NCBI RefSeq assembly: GCF_900115815.1
Contig: NZ_FOXV01000009.1
Span: 1-64,000, forward strand
Reading direction: 5' to 3'
DNA from: Roseivivax halotolerans
GTDB lineage: Bacteria > Pseudomonadota > Alphaproteobacteria > Rhodobacterales > Rhodobacteraceae
Length of the DNA stretch: 64,000 nt
Shown: positions 29,742 to 38,576 of the stretch, piece by piece
How the letters are laid out: each line of letters opens with the position of its first letter
How positions within the stretch are numbered: position 1 is the first letter of the stretch
Notes under the pieces: model-generated
Seen by the model: only the letters and a program-made list of their open reading frames with translations
Database searches by the model: none
Told to the model about the DNA's origin: nothing
Translations under genes and position numbers: made by a program

Positions 29742-31822
29742 CCGACACGTTCCCGCCCGCTCCGGGCCGCGCCGCGCCCCTCGGGGCGACCTTTGACGGC
29801 GACGGCACCAATTTCGCCGTCTTTTCCCAGAACGCCACCGCGCTCTATGTCTGCCTCTTCTCCGAGGACGGAAGTACCGAGACGGCCCGCATTCGTCTGG
29901 CCGAGCGCGATGGCGATGTCTGGCATGGATACCTGCCGGGCATCCGGCCGGGCCAGCTTTACGGCCTGCGCGCGGACGGGTCATACGCTCCGGAAGAAGG
30001 CCACCGCTTCAACGTCCACAAGCTCCTTATTGACCCTTACGCCAAACGCTTGACCGGCCATCCCGAGTGGGATGACGCGGTATATGGTTTCGAGGTCGGC
30101 CACGCGGATGAAGATCTTTCATTCGACACCCGCGACAGCGCTCCCTTCATGCCGAAATGCGTCGTGACCGATCCGAGCTTCGCCTGGGGCGAGGATGTAT
30201 CTCCCGAGATCCCGTTCGAAGAGACGATCATCTACGAGGCGCACCTGAAAGGCGTGACGCAGACCCTGGAGGGCGCCGAGCCGAAGGGCGGCTTCCTCGC
30301 CCTCGCCTCGGATGCGATGATCGGTCACCTCACGGATTTGGGCGTCACCGCGGTCGAGCTGTTGCCGGTCCATGCGTTCATCAACGACCGTTTCCTCGTC
30401 GACAAGGGCCTTACCAATTACTGGGGCTACCAGAGTATCGGCTTTTTTGCCCCCGATCCGCGTTATCTTGGCGAAACCGGGATCGCGGAGGCGCAACACG
30501 CGGTCGCGCGACTTCACGCGGCGGGAATCGAGGTCTTCCTCGATGTCGTCTACAACCATTCGGGCGAAGGCGATCACACCGGCCCGACCCTCGCTTTCCG
30601 GGGCCTCGACAATGCCGCCTATTACCGGCTTGCTGAGGATCGACGCTACTACATCAACGACACCGGCACCGGGAACACGCTGAACATCGAGCATCCGATG
30701 GTCATGCGGATGGTGATGGACAGCCTGCGCTACTGGGTCGAGACCTTCCATGTCGATGGCTTCCGCTTCGATCTCTGCGCGACTCTCGGGCGGACGGAGA
30801 CCGGATTCGACCCTCATGCCGCTTTTTTCGATGCGGTGCGCCAGGACCCGGTTCTCTCGACCGTCAAACTGATCGCGGAGCCTTGGGATATCGGCCCGGG
30901 CGGCTACCAGCTCGGCGCGTTTCCCCCGCCCTTCGCCGAATGGAACGACCGGTACCGCGATGGCGTGCGGCGGTTCTGGCGCGGGGATGCGGGCATGGCG
31001 GCGGATATCGCGGGCCGTATACTCGGCTCGGCAGACGAGTTCGATCATTCGGGCCGGCCCGCAACCGCAAGCGTCAACCTGTTGACCGCCCATGACGGCT
31101 ACACGCTCGCCGATGTCACCTCTTACGTGAAGCGCCACAACCACGCCAATGGCGAGAACAATCGCGATGGTCACGGGGAGAATTACTCGGACAATTTCGG
31201 CACGGAGGGTCCGTCGGACGATCTCGAAATCAACGCCGCCCGCGCGCTCCGCCGCCGCAACATGCTGGCGACGCTCTTTCTGAGCCAAGGCACGCCGATG
31301 CTGCTGGCGGGCGACGAGTTCGGAAACTCGCAAGACGGCAACAACAACGCATACGCGCAGGACAACGAGATCGGCTGGCTGAACTGGGACACGGCGGATG
31401 CTGACCTGCACGCCTTCGCGAAAAAGCTGATCGCCTTTCGCAAGGCGCACCCAATCTTGCGTCAGAAGCGGTTTTTGCATTCGCGCGAACGCCTGACCGA
31501 CGGTCTGCCGGACCTTTTCTGGTGGCGCGAGGATGGCGAAGAAATGAGCCCCGAGGATTGGGAGGCGCCCGAGCGCAAGACATTGTCGGCGGAATTGCGT
31601 ATGGCCTCGGGCACGCCGCCCTACGCCCAGCGGGAGGAAGCTCTCTATCTTTGCCTTCACGCAGGAGAAGAGACCGAGATCACCCTGCCGGGCCCGCCTG
31701 AGGGCTGGCGCTGGGTCCGCCATATCGACACGCGCGCGCCTTTGGCCGATCCTGCGCCACAGGAGGGCGCCTGTCGTTTGAGTGGGCCTGGCGTATTGGT
31801 ATTCGTCCTCGAATCGCTCTGA
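29738..31822 (+). CDS. glgX: glycogen debranching enzyme
   Basis: Hydrolyses alpha-1,6 branches of phosphorylase-limit glycogen. The 694-aa protein carries an N-terminal CBM48-type domain (APLGATFDGDGTNFAVFSQNA) and a GH13_11 core with DVVYNHSGEGD, nucleophile Asp in GFRFDLCATLGR, Glu in KLIAEPWDIGPGGYQLG and Asp in TAHDGYTLADV. The start ATG 29738 overlaps the glgA stop. It complements glgP in glycogen breakdown. Confidence 0.96.
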   Translation: MTDTFPPAPGRAAPLGATFDGDGTNFAVFSQNATALYVCLFSEDGSTETARIRLAERDGDVWHGYLPGIRPGQLYGLRADGSYAPEEGHRFNVHKLLIDPYAKRLTGHPEWDDAVYGFEVGHADEDLSFDTRDSAPFMPKCVVTDPSFAWGEDVSPEIPFEETIIYEAHLKGVTQTLEGAEPKGGFLALASDAMIGHLTDLGVTAVELLPVHAFINDRFLVDKGLTNYWGYQSIGFFAPDPRYLGETGIAEAQHAVARLHAAGIEVFLDVVYNHSGEGDHTGPTLAFRGLDNAAYYRLAEDRRYYINDTGTGNTLNIEHPMVMRMVMDSLRYWVETFHVDGFRFDLCATLGRTETGFDPHAAFFDAVRQDPVLSTVKLIAEPWDIGPGGYQLGAFPPPFAEWNDRYRDGVRRFWRGDAGMAADIAGRILGSADEFDHSGRPATASVNLLTAHDGYTLADVTSYVKRHNHANGENNRDGHGENYSDNFGTEGPSDDLEINAARALRRRNMLATLFLSQGTPMLLAGDEFGNSQDGNNNAYAQDNEIGWLNWDTADADLHAFAKKLIAFRKAHPILRQKRFLHSRERLTDGLPDLFWWREDGEEMSPEDWEAPERKTLSAELRMASGTPPYAQREEALYLCLHAGEETEITLPGPPEGWRWVRHIDTRAPLADPAPQEGACRLSGPGVLVFVLESL

Positions 31823-31913
31823 CGACCGCCCTTTTCGGTCCAGCCCCTTGCCATTCCGTGCCACCGCGACATGCTTTGGGGCAGCGGACGCCATAACAAT
31901 AAAGGAGGCCGAG

Positions 31914-33545
31914 ATGGATATCCTGACGGTCGATACGCGACCCATCGACGGACAGAAGCCCGGCACGTCGGGCCTTCGCAAGAAGACCCCCGTCTTCATG
32001 GAGCGCCATTATCTCGAGAATTTCATCCAATCGATCTGGGACGGGATCGGCGGCGTCGACGGCAAGACGCTCGTTCTCGGCGGAGACGGCCGCTACTTCA
32101 ACGATCGCGCCGCGCAGGTCGTGTTGCGGATGGCGGCCGCGTCGGGCGCTGCGAAGGTCATCGTCGGGCGCGACGCGCTTCTGTCGACCCCGGCGGCTTC
32201 CAATCTCATCCGTCAGCGGCAGGCCGATGGCGGGATCATCCTGTCGGCCAGCCACAATCCCGGAGGCCCCGAAGAGGATTTCGGCGTCAAGTTCAACACT
32301 GCTAACGGCGGCCCCGCCCCGGAAAGCGTGACCTCGAAAATCTTCGAAGCGACAAAGTCTTGCGTTCGCTACTTCATCCTCGAAAGCCAGGATATCGACC
32401 TCTCCGCGCCGGGTGAAACGCGCCTGCACGAGACCGTGGTCGAGGTGGTCGATCCGGTCGAAGAATACCGCGCGATGATGGAGCGGATCTTCGATTTCGG
32501 TGCGATCCGCGCGCTTTTCGAGAGCGGCTTCACCATGCGCTTCGACGCAATGCATGCTGTGACCGGCCCCTATGCAAAGGCGATCTTCGAAGATGCGCTC
32601 GGGGCGGCAGCCGGCAGCGTCGTCAACGCAGATCCCAAACCCGATTTCGGTGGCGGCCATCCCGATCCGAACCCGATCTGGGCCAAGGCCCTCATGGACG
32701 AGATGCACGGACCCGATGCCCCGGATTTCGGTGCGGCCTCCGATGGTGACGGCGATCGCAACATGATCGTCGGGCGGAATTGCTACGTCACACCTTCGGA
32801 CAGCGTCGCAGTTCTGGCAGCCAATGCCACGCTCATACCGGCCTACAAGAACGGACTGAAGGGCGTTGCCCGCTCCATGCCGACCTCCCGCGCGCTCGAC
32901 CGGGTGGCGCTCCGCACCGATCTCACCTGCTACGAGACGCCGACCGGCTGGAAATATTTCGGCAATCTCCTCGACGATGGTCGCGTGACGATCTGCGGCG
33001 AGGAAAGCGCCGGTACGGGCTCGGACCATGTGCGCGAAAAGGACGGGCTCTGGGCCGTGCTCTTCTGGCTCAACATCCTGGCCGAAACGCGCAAATCGGT
33101 GGCCGAGACGATGCGCGATCACTGGTTTGAATACGGGCGCAACTACTATTCCCGACACGACTATGAAGGCGTGGACAGCGCCGCCGCCGAAGGGCTGATG
33201 AACGATCTGCGTGCCAAGCTGCCGGAGCTTCGGAACAGCGATGCGGGTGGCCTGATGATCGAGAAGGCCGACGAGTTTTCGTATCACGACCCCGTCGATG
33301 GAAGCACTGCCGAGGGTCAGGGCATTCGTTTGACGCTCGCCGAGCAGGGCCGCATCGTCTTCCGCCTGTCGGGCACCGGCACCTCGGGCGCGACCTTGCG
33401 CGTCTATCTCGAGCGTGCGGAGACCGATCCCGAACGGCTTGATCTCGCCCCCGAAGAGGCACTCGCCCCGGTCATCGCCGCCGCCGAGGCGGTTGCCGGG
33501 ATCAAGGACCGCACGGGTCGCGACGCCCCGGACGTGACCACCTGA
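31914..33545 (+). CDS. pgm: phosphoglucomutase (alpha-D-glucose specific)
   Basis: Interconverts glucose-1- and glucose-6-phosphate, linking glycogen to glycolysis and Glk. The 543-aa length is typical. The phosphoserine loop is in LSASHNPGG (about residues 110-118), metal loop DGDGDRN (about 278-284), sugar loop CGEESAGTGSDH and phosphate-binding LSGTGTSGAT near the C-terminus. AAAGGAGG lies six bases before ATG 31914. It follows glgX by 91 bp. Confidence 0.97.
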   Translation: MDILTVDTRPIDGQKPGTSGLRKKTPVFMERHYLENFIQSIWDGIGGVDGKTLVLGGDGRYFNDRAAQVVLRMAAASGAAKVIVGRDALLSTPAASNLIRQRQADGGIILSASHNPGGPEEDFGVKFNTANGGPAPESVTSKIFEATKSCVRYFILESQDIDLSAPGETRLHETVVEVVDPVEEYRAMMERIFDFGAIRALFESGFTMRFDAMHAVTGPYAKAIFEDALGAAAGSVVNADPKPDFGGGHPDPNPIWAKALMDEMHGPDAPDFGAASDGDGDRNMIVGRNCYVTPSDSVAVLAANATLIPAYKNGLKGVARSMPTSRALDRVALRTDLTCYETPTGWKYFGNLLDDGRVTICGEESAGTGSDHVREKDGLWAVLFWLNILAETRKSVAETMRDHWFEYGRNYYSRHDYEGVDSAAAEGLMNDLRAKLPELRNSDAGGLMIEKADEFSYHDPVDGSTAEGQGIRLTLAEQGRIVFRLSGTGTSGATLRVYLERAETDPERLDLAPEEALAPVIAAAEAVAGIKDRTGRDAPDVTT

Positions 33546-33564
33546 CAGACAAAAGGAGCCGCGC

Positions 33565-35934
33565 ATGGCGCTTGCAGACGAGATCACATTCGACGAAGCC
33601 CTGTCAGAGGAGATGGCCGCTGCCGCGGATCAGGCCTTGATGACGGCGGAGACGCGCTTTGCCGGAGAACAGATCGTCGCCCGCAGTCTCGGCGCGCATG
33701 TGGACGAGGCTCGCATCGCGCGGTTCGGCTTCTGGGTTCCCGAGCTGCAGGATGCGCGCGTGCCCTCGGGCGACATCTTCCTCGAAGTGCTGCGCCCCAC
33801 CGAGCCGCTCGATCTCACCCGCTCGCATCAGGACGTCACCTTCGAGCGCATCTATATCCCGGTGATCCGCACCGAGGTGCATTGCTTCGTTGCGGTCCGG
33901 GGCATGCGCGCCGGCACCCGAGACGCGATCGGCGATTTCTACGCGCTCTGCTGGCGCGACGCGGAGGATGGCTGGCACCGCATCCTCGACCCGCTCGCCA
34001 TATCCTTGCCCTTTGGCGCGATGGCACCGGCGGAGCTCTATGACGTCGATGCGATGCTCGGCGCGCGGGGCGATACCGAATATTGGCAGGCGCTCGCCGG
34101 TGAAACGCCGCACAAGTTCGGCCCGGTGACGAACATCCTGCAGATCCATGTGCCCACCGCGACAGGCGGCGGCACGCTCGCCTCGCTCACGCGCCAGTTC
34201 GAACGTCTGGCCGCACGGATCGAAGCGGACCTGCCGCTCGAGCCCTCCGATATGCTCTTTGCAGGCTATGAGGGCGTGCAGCTCCTGCCCGTGGAGCCGA
34301 CCACCGTCTACGAGACCGGCCCGGATTTCTGGGAGGAGAGCGACGGCAATGACACGAGCGTCACAGTCTCGCTCCTCCGGCCCAATACGACCAACTGGGG
34401 ATACGACAACGTCATCGCCGGAATGGCGACGGTGAACCCGGTGCTGCTCGAGACGGGACGCCCCGATGAGCTTGTCGATCTCGCCGCTGTTTTGCACAAT
34501 TTCCCGGGCGGGCCGAAGCGGCTCGTCTTCGACGTGGTCTACGGCCATTCGGACAATCAGGGCCTGCGCGTCCTCAGCGGACATTTCTTCGCCGGGCCGA
34601 ACATGTACGGCCAGAACCTCGACTACCAGAACCCCGCCGTGCGGGCGATCCTGCTGGAGATGCAGCGGCGCAAGGTCAATTTCGGCGCCGATGGCGTCCG
34701 CGTCGATGGCGCGCAGGACTTCAAATACTGGGATGCGACCGCGCAGGTGCTGCGCCATGACGACGAGTACCTGCAAAGCATGGCCGACATCGTCCAGGAC
34801 GTTGCGGGCACGTCCTACCGTCCGTGGATCATCTTCGAGGATGGCCGGCCTTGGCCGGAAGAGGACTGGGAGCTGTCCTCGACCTACCGCTCGGTGATCG
34901 AGAGCCAGCGCGACGACGACGTCTTCCAGTGGGGCCCCCTGACCTTCGCCCACAATACCCCGTTCCTCTACACGTTCTGGCTCGGGAAATACTGGCGGAT
35001 CCGTGAGTGCCTGAACGTCGGTTCGAACTGGATCTCGGGCTGCTCGAACCACGACACGCTTCGCCGGGGCACGCAGGTGAGCCCGAAGCTCAACGTGAAC
35101 ACCCGCCTCGGCAACACGCGGATGGAGATCCTCGACAAAGCCTATGACAATCCCGCGGCGCATACGCTGACCTATGTTGCACTGCCGGGCGTGCCGATGG
35201 ATTTCCTCAATGCGATGGCGCGGGCGTCTTGGGGCTTCGTACGCAACCAGGACGACAAATACGGCGTCAAGGTCGTGGCCGAAGAGGCGATCTCGCTCCG
35301 CTGGCAGGTCGATGAATATTCCTACTCGATCCCCGGCAACTTCACCCGTCTGAAAGCGCTTGGCTACGAGACGCGCGAGGACCTGTCGCGATTCCTGACC
35401 TTCCTGCCCGCGCTGGTCGAGGTGACCGATTACGACCTTGAGGACATCGCCCGGCTTCTCAACACGACCGAGCCCAAGCTCGCCGGGCCGCAGTATACCG
35501 TGGACAGCCTCAAGGAGATCGCGCGCGCCTGGATGGATGACATGCACGAATACTGCAACATCACCCATTCGCTCGGCGGCCTCGATCCGGTGCAATGCAA
35601 TTTCACGCATGATCTGCGCCGGTTCCGCGCCGCCCGGCCGTGGCTCAGGGACAATTACGGACAGAAGGATCACTTCTCCTATCTCGAGCCGCTCGTAGGG
35701 AGGACGATTTTCACCTCGCTCCGGCATGGCCCCGATGGTGAGCAGGTCTATTCGGTGATCCATATGGAAGGGAAGGAGACCGGCGATCTCGATCCGCTGC
35801 GCCTTGGCGTGCCCGGCACAGAAGGGTTCGGCTGGGAGCTTGCCCTTGCCTCTCCGGGGATCGGCAAGGATTACATCTCGGGACCACTGATCCTGAAGGA
35901 TTCGATGGCGCTCGTCTTCACGCGTAAAGATTGA
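33565..35934 (+). CDS. GH13-like glycosidase, possibly a glucosylglycerol hydrolase
   Basis: A 789-aa cytoplasmic protein with a divergent GH13 core. Region I appears as VVYGHSDNQG (about residues 326-335), region II as GADGVRVDGAQDFKYW with the nucleophile Asp (about 374-389), an acid/base Glu in IIFEDGRPWPEEDW (about 422-435) and region IV as GCSNHDTLRRG (about 491-501). A roughly 300-residue N-terminal part and a long C-terminal part do not resemble glgB, glgX or aglA. I recall related proteins annotated as glucosylglycerol hydrolase, but I cannot confirm it here. It lies 19 bp after pgm with a good AAAGGAG site, so it belongs to the glg operon. Confidence 0.7.
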   Translation: MALADEITFDEALSEEMAAAADQALMTAETRFAGEQIVARSLGAHVDEARIARFGFWVPELQDARVPSGDIFLEVLRPTEPLDLTRSHQDVTFERIYIPVIRTEVHCFVAVRGMRAGTRDAIGDFYALCWRDAEDGWHRILDPLAISLPFGAMAPAELYDVDAMLGARGDTEYWQALAGETPHKFGPVTNILQIHVPTATGGGTLASLTRQFERLAARIEADLPLEPSDMLFAGYEGVQLLPVEPTTVYETGPDFWEESDGNDTSVTVSLLRPNTTNWGYDNVIAGMATVNPVLLETGRPDELVDLAAVLHNFPGGPKRLVFDVVYGHSDNQGLRVLSGHFFAGPNMYGQNLDYQNPAVRAILLEMQRRKVNFGADGVRVDGAQDFKYWDATAQVLRHDDEYLQSMADIVQDVAGTSYRPWIIFEDGRPWPEEDWELSSTYRSVIESQRDDDVFQWGPLTFAHNTPFLYTFWLGKYWRIRECLNVGSNWISGCSNHDTLRRGTQVSPKLNVNTRLGNTRMEILDKAYDNPAAHTLTYVALPGVPMDFLNAMARASWGFVRNQDDKYGVKVVAEEAISLRWQVDEYSYSIPGNFTRLKALGYETREDLSRFLTFLPALVEVTDYDLEDIARLLNTTEPKLAGPQYTVDSLKEIARAWMDDMHEYCNITHSLGGLDPVQCNFTHDLRRFRAARPWLRDNYGQKDHFSYLEPLVGRTIFTSLRHGPDGEQVYSVIHMEGKETGDLDPLRLGVPGTEGFGWELALASPGIGKDYISGPLILKDSMALVFTRKD

Positions 35935-35976
35935 GCGCGCTCTTCCCATGATCTGGCCGGAAATACTTCGGAGAGC

Positions 35977-36013
35977 GCGAGAGGCAGCGCCTCTCGCCCG
36001 CCCCTCGGGGCGG
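35977..36013. terminator. tandem hairpins between convergent genes
   Basis: GCGAGAGGC and GCCTCTCGC (35977-35997) form a perfect 9-bp stem with a 3-base loop. Directly after it CCGCCCC and GGGGCGG (35998-36013) form a second 7-bp stem. They lie between the convergent ends of the GH13-like gene and the SMP-30 gene. Neither is followed by a T-run, so terminator function is a guess. Confidence 0.4.
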
Positions 36014-36015
36014 CC

Positions 36016-36855
36016 TCAGAGCGCCACCCGGTGGGCCTCCTGCCCTTTGAACCCGGTGGGCACCGCGAAGGTGACACCCGCAAGCTGGTCGTCCTCCGGC
36101 GCGTTCTTCGCAGCCGAGGTGACATAGAGCGTCGCGAAATCGGGTCCGCCGAACGCGGGGCACGAGACTTGTCCCGCCGCAAGACCGATCGCCGTCATGA
36201 ATTGCCCGTCGGGATTGTAGCAGGCGACGCGGCCTGCCCCCCATTGCGCGTTCCAGAGATTGCCTTGCCGGTCCACGACGGACCCGTCGGGGTTGAGGCT
36301 CTCCTGGCCCAGGTCGACGAAGACATCCGGCTCGTCCGCCGGCCAGCCGTCTTCGTCGAGTGTCACACGCATAATCTTCCGTGTCGGGGTGTCCGCGAAA
36401 TAGGCGTAGGCCCCGCCCGGCGCGAAGGAGATCGAGTTCGGGATCGACAGATCTTCGTAGAGCGCGCGCAATTCGCCCTTGTAGAAACGATAGATCGCGC
36501 CGCCCGCGCCGTCCTCGTCCTTGCGCATGGTCGAACACCAGAACCCGCCCCAGGGATCGGCGCGCCCGTCATTGGACCGGAACGCATCGCGATCCGACTC
36601 AAGCGCAATGACATCCTCTTCCTCCTCGCGCGCCGTATCGAAAGTGAAGAGCCTCGTCTCAGAGGCGATGAGCAGTCGCCCCTGGTCGATCCAGCCCGCC
36701 GCCGAGACCATCTCGTCGAACCTCCAGTCGCGCTGACCAGTCCCGTCATGGCGAAAGAGTCGCTTGCCGAGGATGTCGAACCAGTAAAGCGCGCCCTCCT
36801 CCGGGTGCCAGAGCGCCCCCTCGCCCAATTGGCAGACGGTATCGCTGAAGATCAT
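36016..36855 (-). CDS. SMP-30/gluconolactonase/LRE family protein
   Basis: A 279-aa six-bladed propeller lactonase-type protein. The N-terminal LGEGALWHPEEGALYWFDI carries the metal-ligand Glu of the family. NDGRADPWGGFWCSTM, PNSISFAPGGAYAYFADT and DPDGSVVD-like blade motifs (LNPDGSVVD) follow. Members hydrolyse sugar lactones such as gluconolactone. It stands alone, convergent with the glg operon, and no sugar dehydrogenase partner is visible. Confidence 0.88.
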   Translation of the reverse strand: MIFSDTVCQLGEGALWHPEEGALYWFDILGKRLFRHDGTGQRDWRFDEMVSAAGWIDQGRLLIASETRLFTFDTAREEEEDVIALESDRDAFRSNDGRADPWGGFWCSTMRKDEDGAGGAIYRFYKGELRALYEDLSIPNSISFAPGGAYAYFADTPTRKIMRVTLDEDGWPADEPDVFVDLGQESLNPDGSVVDRQGNLWNAQWGAGRVACYNPDGQFMTAIGLAAGQVSCPAFGGPDFATLYVTSAAKNAPEDDQLAGVTFAVPTGFKGQEAHRVAL

Positions 36856-36969
36856 GATGCGCTCCTCTCCTAGCCTCGGAGCGCAGCTTGGGGGAAAGCG
36901 CGGGGCGATGCCACCCCCGGTGCGCGTCAGGTCATGATTGGCAGATCGAGCGTGGCCCGATCAGGCGCC

Positions 36970-37134
36970 TCAGGTGAGCGCCGTCTCGATGCGTGCCACG
37001 TCACCATCGGCAGCCGCTTCTATATGGCCCGCCATGAAGCCAATGCCGATCAGCGCGGCAAGGAGCGTTGCCTTGCAGAGTGTGAAATCACGCCGCGGAA
37101 AGGCGAGAGATTTGCGAGTAGCCTTGATCGACAT
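36970..37134 (-). CDS. 54-aa single-pass membrane or secreted peptide
   Basis: A small gene reading MSIKATRKSLAFPRRDF at its start, then a hydrophobic stretch (about residues 19-36, LCKATLLAALIGIGFMAG), then a short acidic tail ending at TGA (36972-36970). A strong ribosome site AAAGGAG lies 6 bases before ATG 37134. It looks like a signal-anchored peptide; I do not recognise a family. It sits alone between the SMP-30 gene and tRNA-Gly. Confidence 0.6.
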   Translation of the reverse strand: MSIKATRKSLAFPRRDFTLCKATLLAALIGIGFMAGHIEAAADGDVARIETALT

Positions 37135-37307
37135 GGCGCATCTCCTTTCAGGTATCGCGCAAAACTAAACCGAACAGTTCAAAGGATGCCGCGCAATCCT
37201 GTTTCACGCAAGTCACGTTGTCTCGTCTGGCTGCAACATCGGCGCACATCTGCCGTGCGATCGCGCTTGATCCCATCCGAGACGCGGTGCTAGATGGCGT
37301 TCGCGTT

Positions 37308-37381
37308 GCGGGTGTAGCTCAATGGTAGAGCAGCAGCTTCCCAAGCTGACGACGAGGGTTCGATTCCCTTCACCCGCTCCA
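37308..37381 (+). tRNA. tRNA-Gly (anticodon CCC)
   Basis: A 74-nt cloverleaf with encoded CCA. The acceptor arms GCGGGTG and CACCCGC pair fully, the D arm is GCTC/GAGC, the anticodon loop is TTCCCAA (anticodon CCC) and the T arm is GGGTTCGATTCCC. It reads GGG codons. Confidence 0.97.
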
Positions 37382-37391
37382 AGCCTCCCCT

Positions 37392-38492
37392 TCAGATCCG
37401 ACGTCGCAATGCCGCAACGCGCTCGCGCACCTCTTGGCTTGCGGGACCATGGCGCGGCACGTCCCGCATGGTCGACAGCAGCGCCTCGCTCGGCTTGCCC
37501 GTGCGCGACCATGACAGCGCTTCAAGCACCGCGCGCGCCTCGGCAGGCAGGTGATCGGGGATCTCGCGGTTCGACAGCGTCGCCCAGATGCCCGTCCAGA
37601 GCCGCGCGACCGTCCAAGGATTGTAGCCGCCGCCGCCCGAGACGATGAGGCGCGGGCTGAGCGGACGCAGCGCGGCGGCAGCACGGAAATGCGCGTTGTT
37701 CGACATCGCAAGGCGCGAGAGCGGATCTTCGAGCACCGCATCCGCGCCGCATTGCAGGAAGATCGCCTCGGGCCGGAAGACGTCCGCGAGAGGCAGGATC
37801 AGCTCTTCGAGCGCGTGCTCGAAATCGCCGTCATGCGCCCCGCGAGGTAGCGGCAGGTTGAGCGCCGCCCCCTGCCCGTCCTCTTCGAGTTTGCCGGTAA
37901 ACGGCCAGCGGTTCTCTTCGTGGAGCGAGATCATACGAACCATCTCCGAGCCCGCGAACGCCGCCTCCACGCCATCGCCGTGATGCGCGTCGATATCGAC
38001 GTAAAGAATGCGTGTCAGACCCATCGCGAGGAGCCGCCGGATCGTCAGGACCGGCTCGTTGAGATAGCAAAAGCCCGCAGCGCGGCCGGGAAATCCGTGA
38101 TGGGTGCCGCCGCCCGGATTATGCACGACACCGCCCTGCGCCACGAGTTCGGCAGCCAGGAGCCCGCCGCCCGCGGCCGTTGCCGGGCGGCGATACATCT
38201 CGGGAAAGACCGGGTTCGACAGGGTGCCGAGACCGTAAGTTTGCCGCTCCTCTGGCGGCACCGACTGCCGCGCCTCCGCGCGCATCAGCGCATCGACGTA
38301 GTCGGGCGTGTGAAACGCCGTCAGCGCGGCGGGCTTGGCGCGCGGGCTCGTGCGGTACTGGCTCTCCGGCAACCAGCCGAGGGCGCGTCCGAGGTCGATC
38401 ACTGCCGGTACCCGCTCGATCGACAAAGGATGCAGCCGCCCGTAGCGGGAGCCGCGATAGATGTTCGATCCTATGAAATACGTCTTCCCCAT
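37392..38492 (-). CDS. histone deacetylase family protein (AcuC/HDAC-like)
   Basis: A 366-aa zinc-dependent deacetylase-fold protein. GGGTHHGFPGRAAGFCYLNEPV has the paired active-site histidines. DIDAHHGDGVE gives the zinc-binding Asp and His, and LQCGADAVLEDPLS holds the second zinc Asp. In bacteria the family includes acetoin-utilisation AcuC and acetylpolyamine amidohydrolases; the substrate cannot be told here. It ends 10 bp after tRNA-Gly on the other strand and stands as a single gene. Confidence 0.9.
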   Translation of the reverse strand: MGKTYFIGSNIYRGSRYGRLHPLSIERVPAVIDLGRALGWLPESQYRTSPRAKPAALTAFHTPDYVDALMRAEARQSVPPEERQTYGLGTLSNPVFPEMYRRPATAAGGGLLAAELVAQGGVVHNPGGGTHHGFPGRAAGFCYLNEPVLTIRRLLAMGLTRILYVDIDAHHGDGVEAAFAGSEMVRMISLHEENRWPFTGKLEEDGQGAALNLPLPRGAHDGDFEHALEELILPLADVFRPEAIFLQCGADAVLEDPLSRLAMSNNAHFRAAAALRPLSPRLIVSGGGGYNPWTVARLWTGIWATLSNREIPDHLPAEARAVLEALSWSRTGKPSEALLSTMRDVPRHGPASQEVRERVAALRRRI

Positions 38493-38576
38493 GCCGCCCT
38501 GCAGTTAAGCCGGCTTTGCAAAGCGCCAAGGGCGGGATGGATTGCAGGCCTCGCAAATTGCGCCTAAGCCCCGCTC

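Noticed and set aside
35977-36013. Hairpins as part of a mobile repeat family
   Set aside because: No second copy was noticed in the window; position between two convergent gene ends suits transcription termination better.
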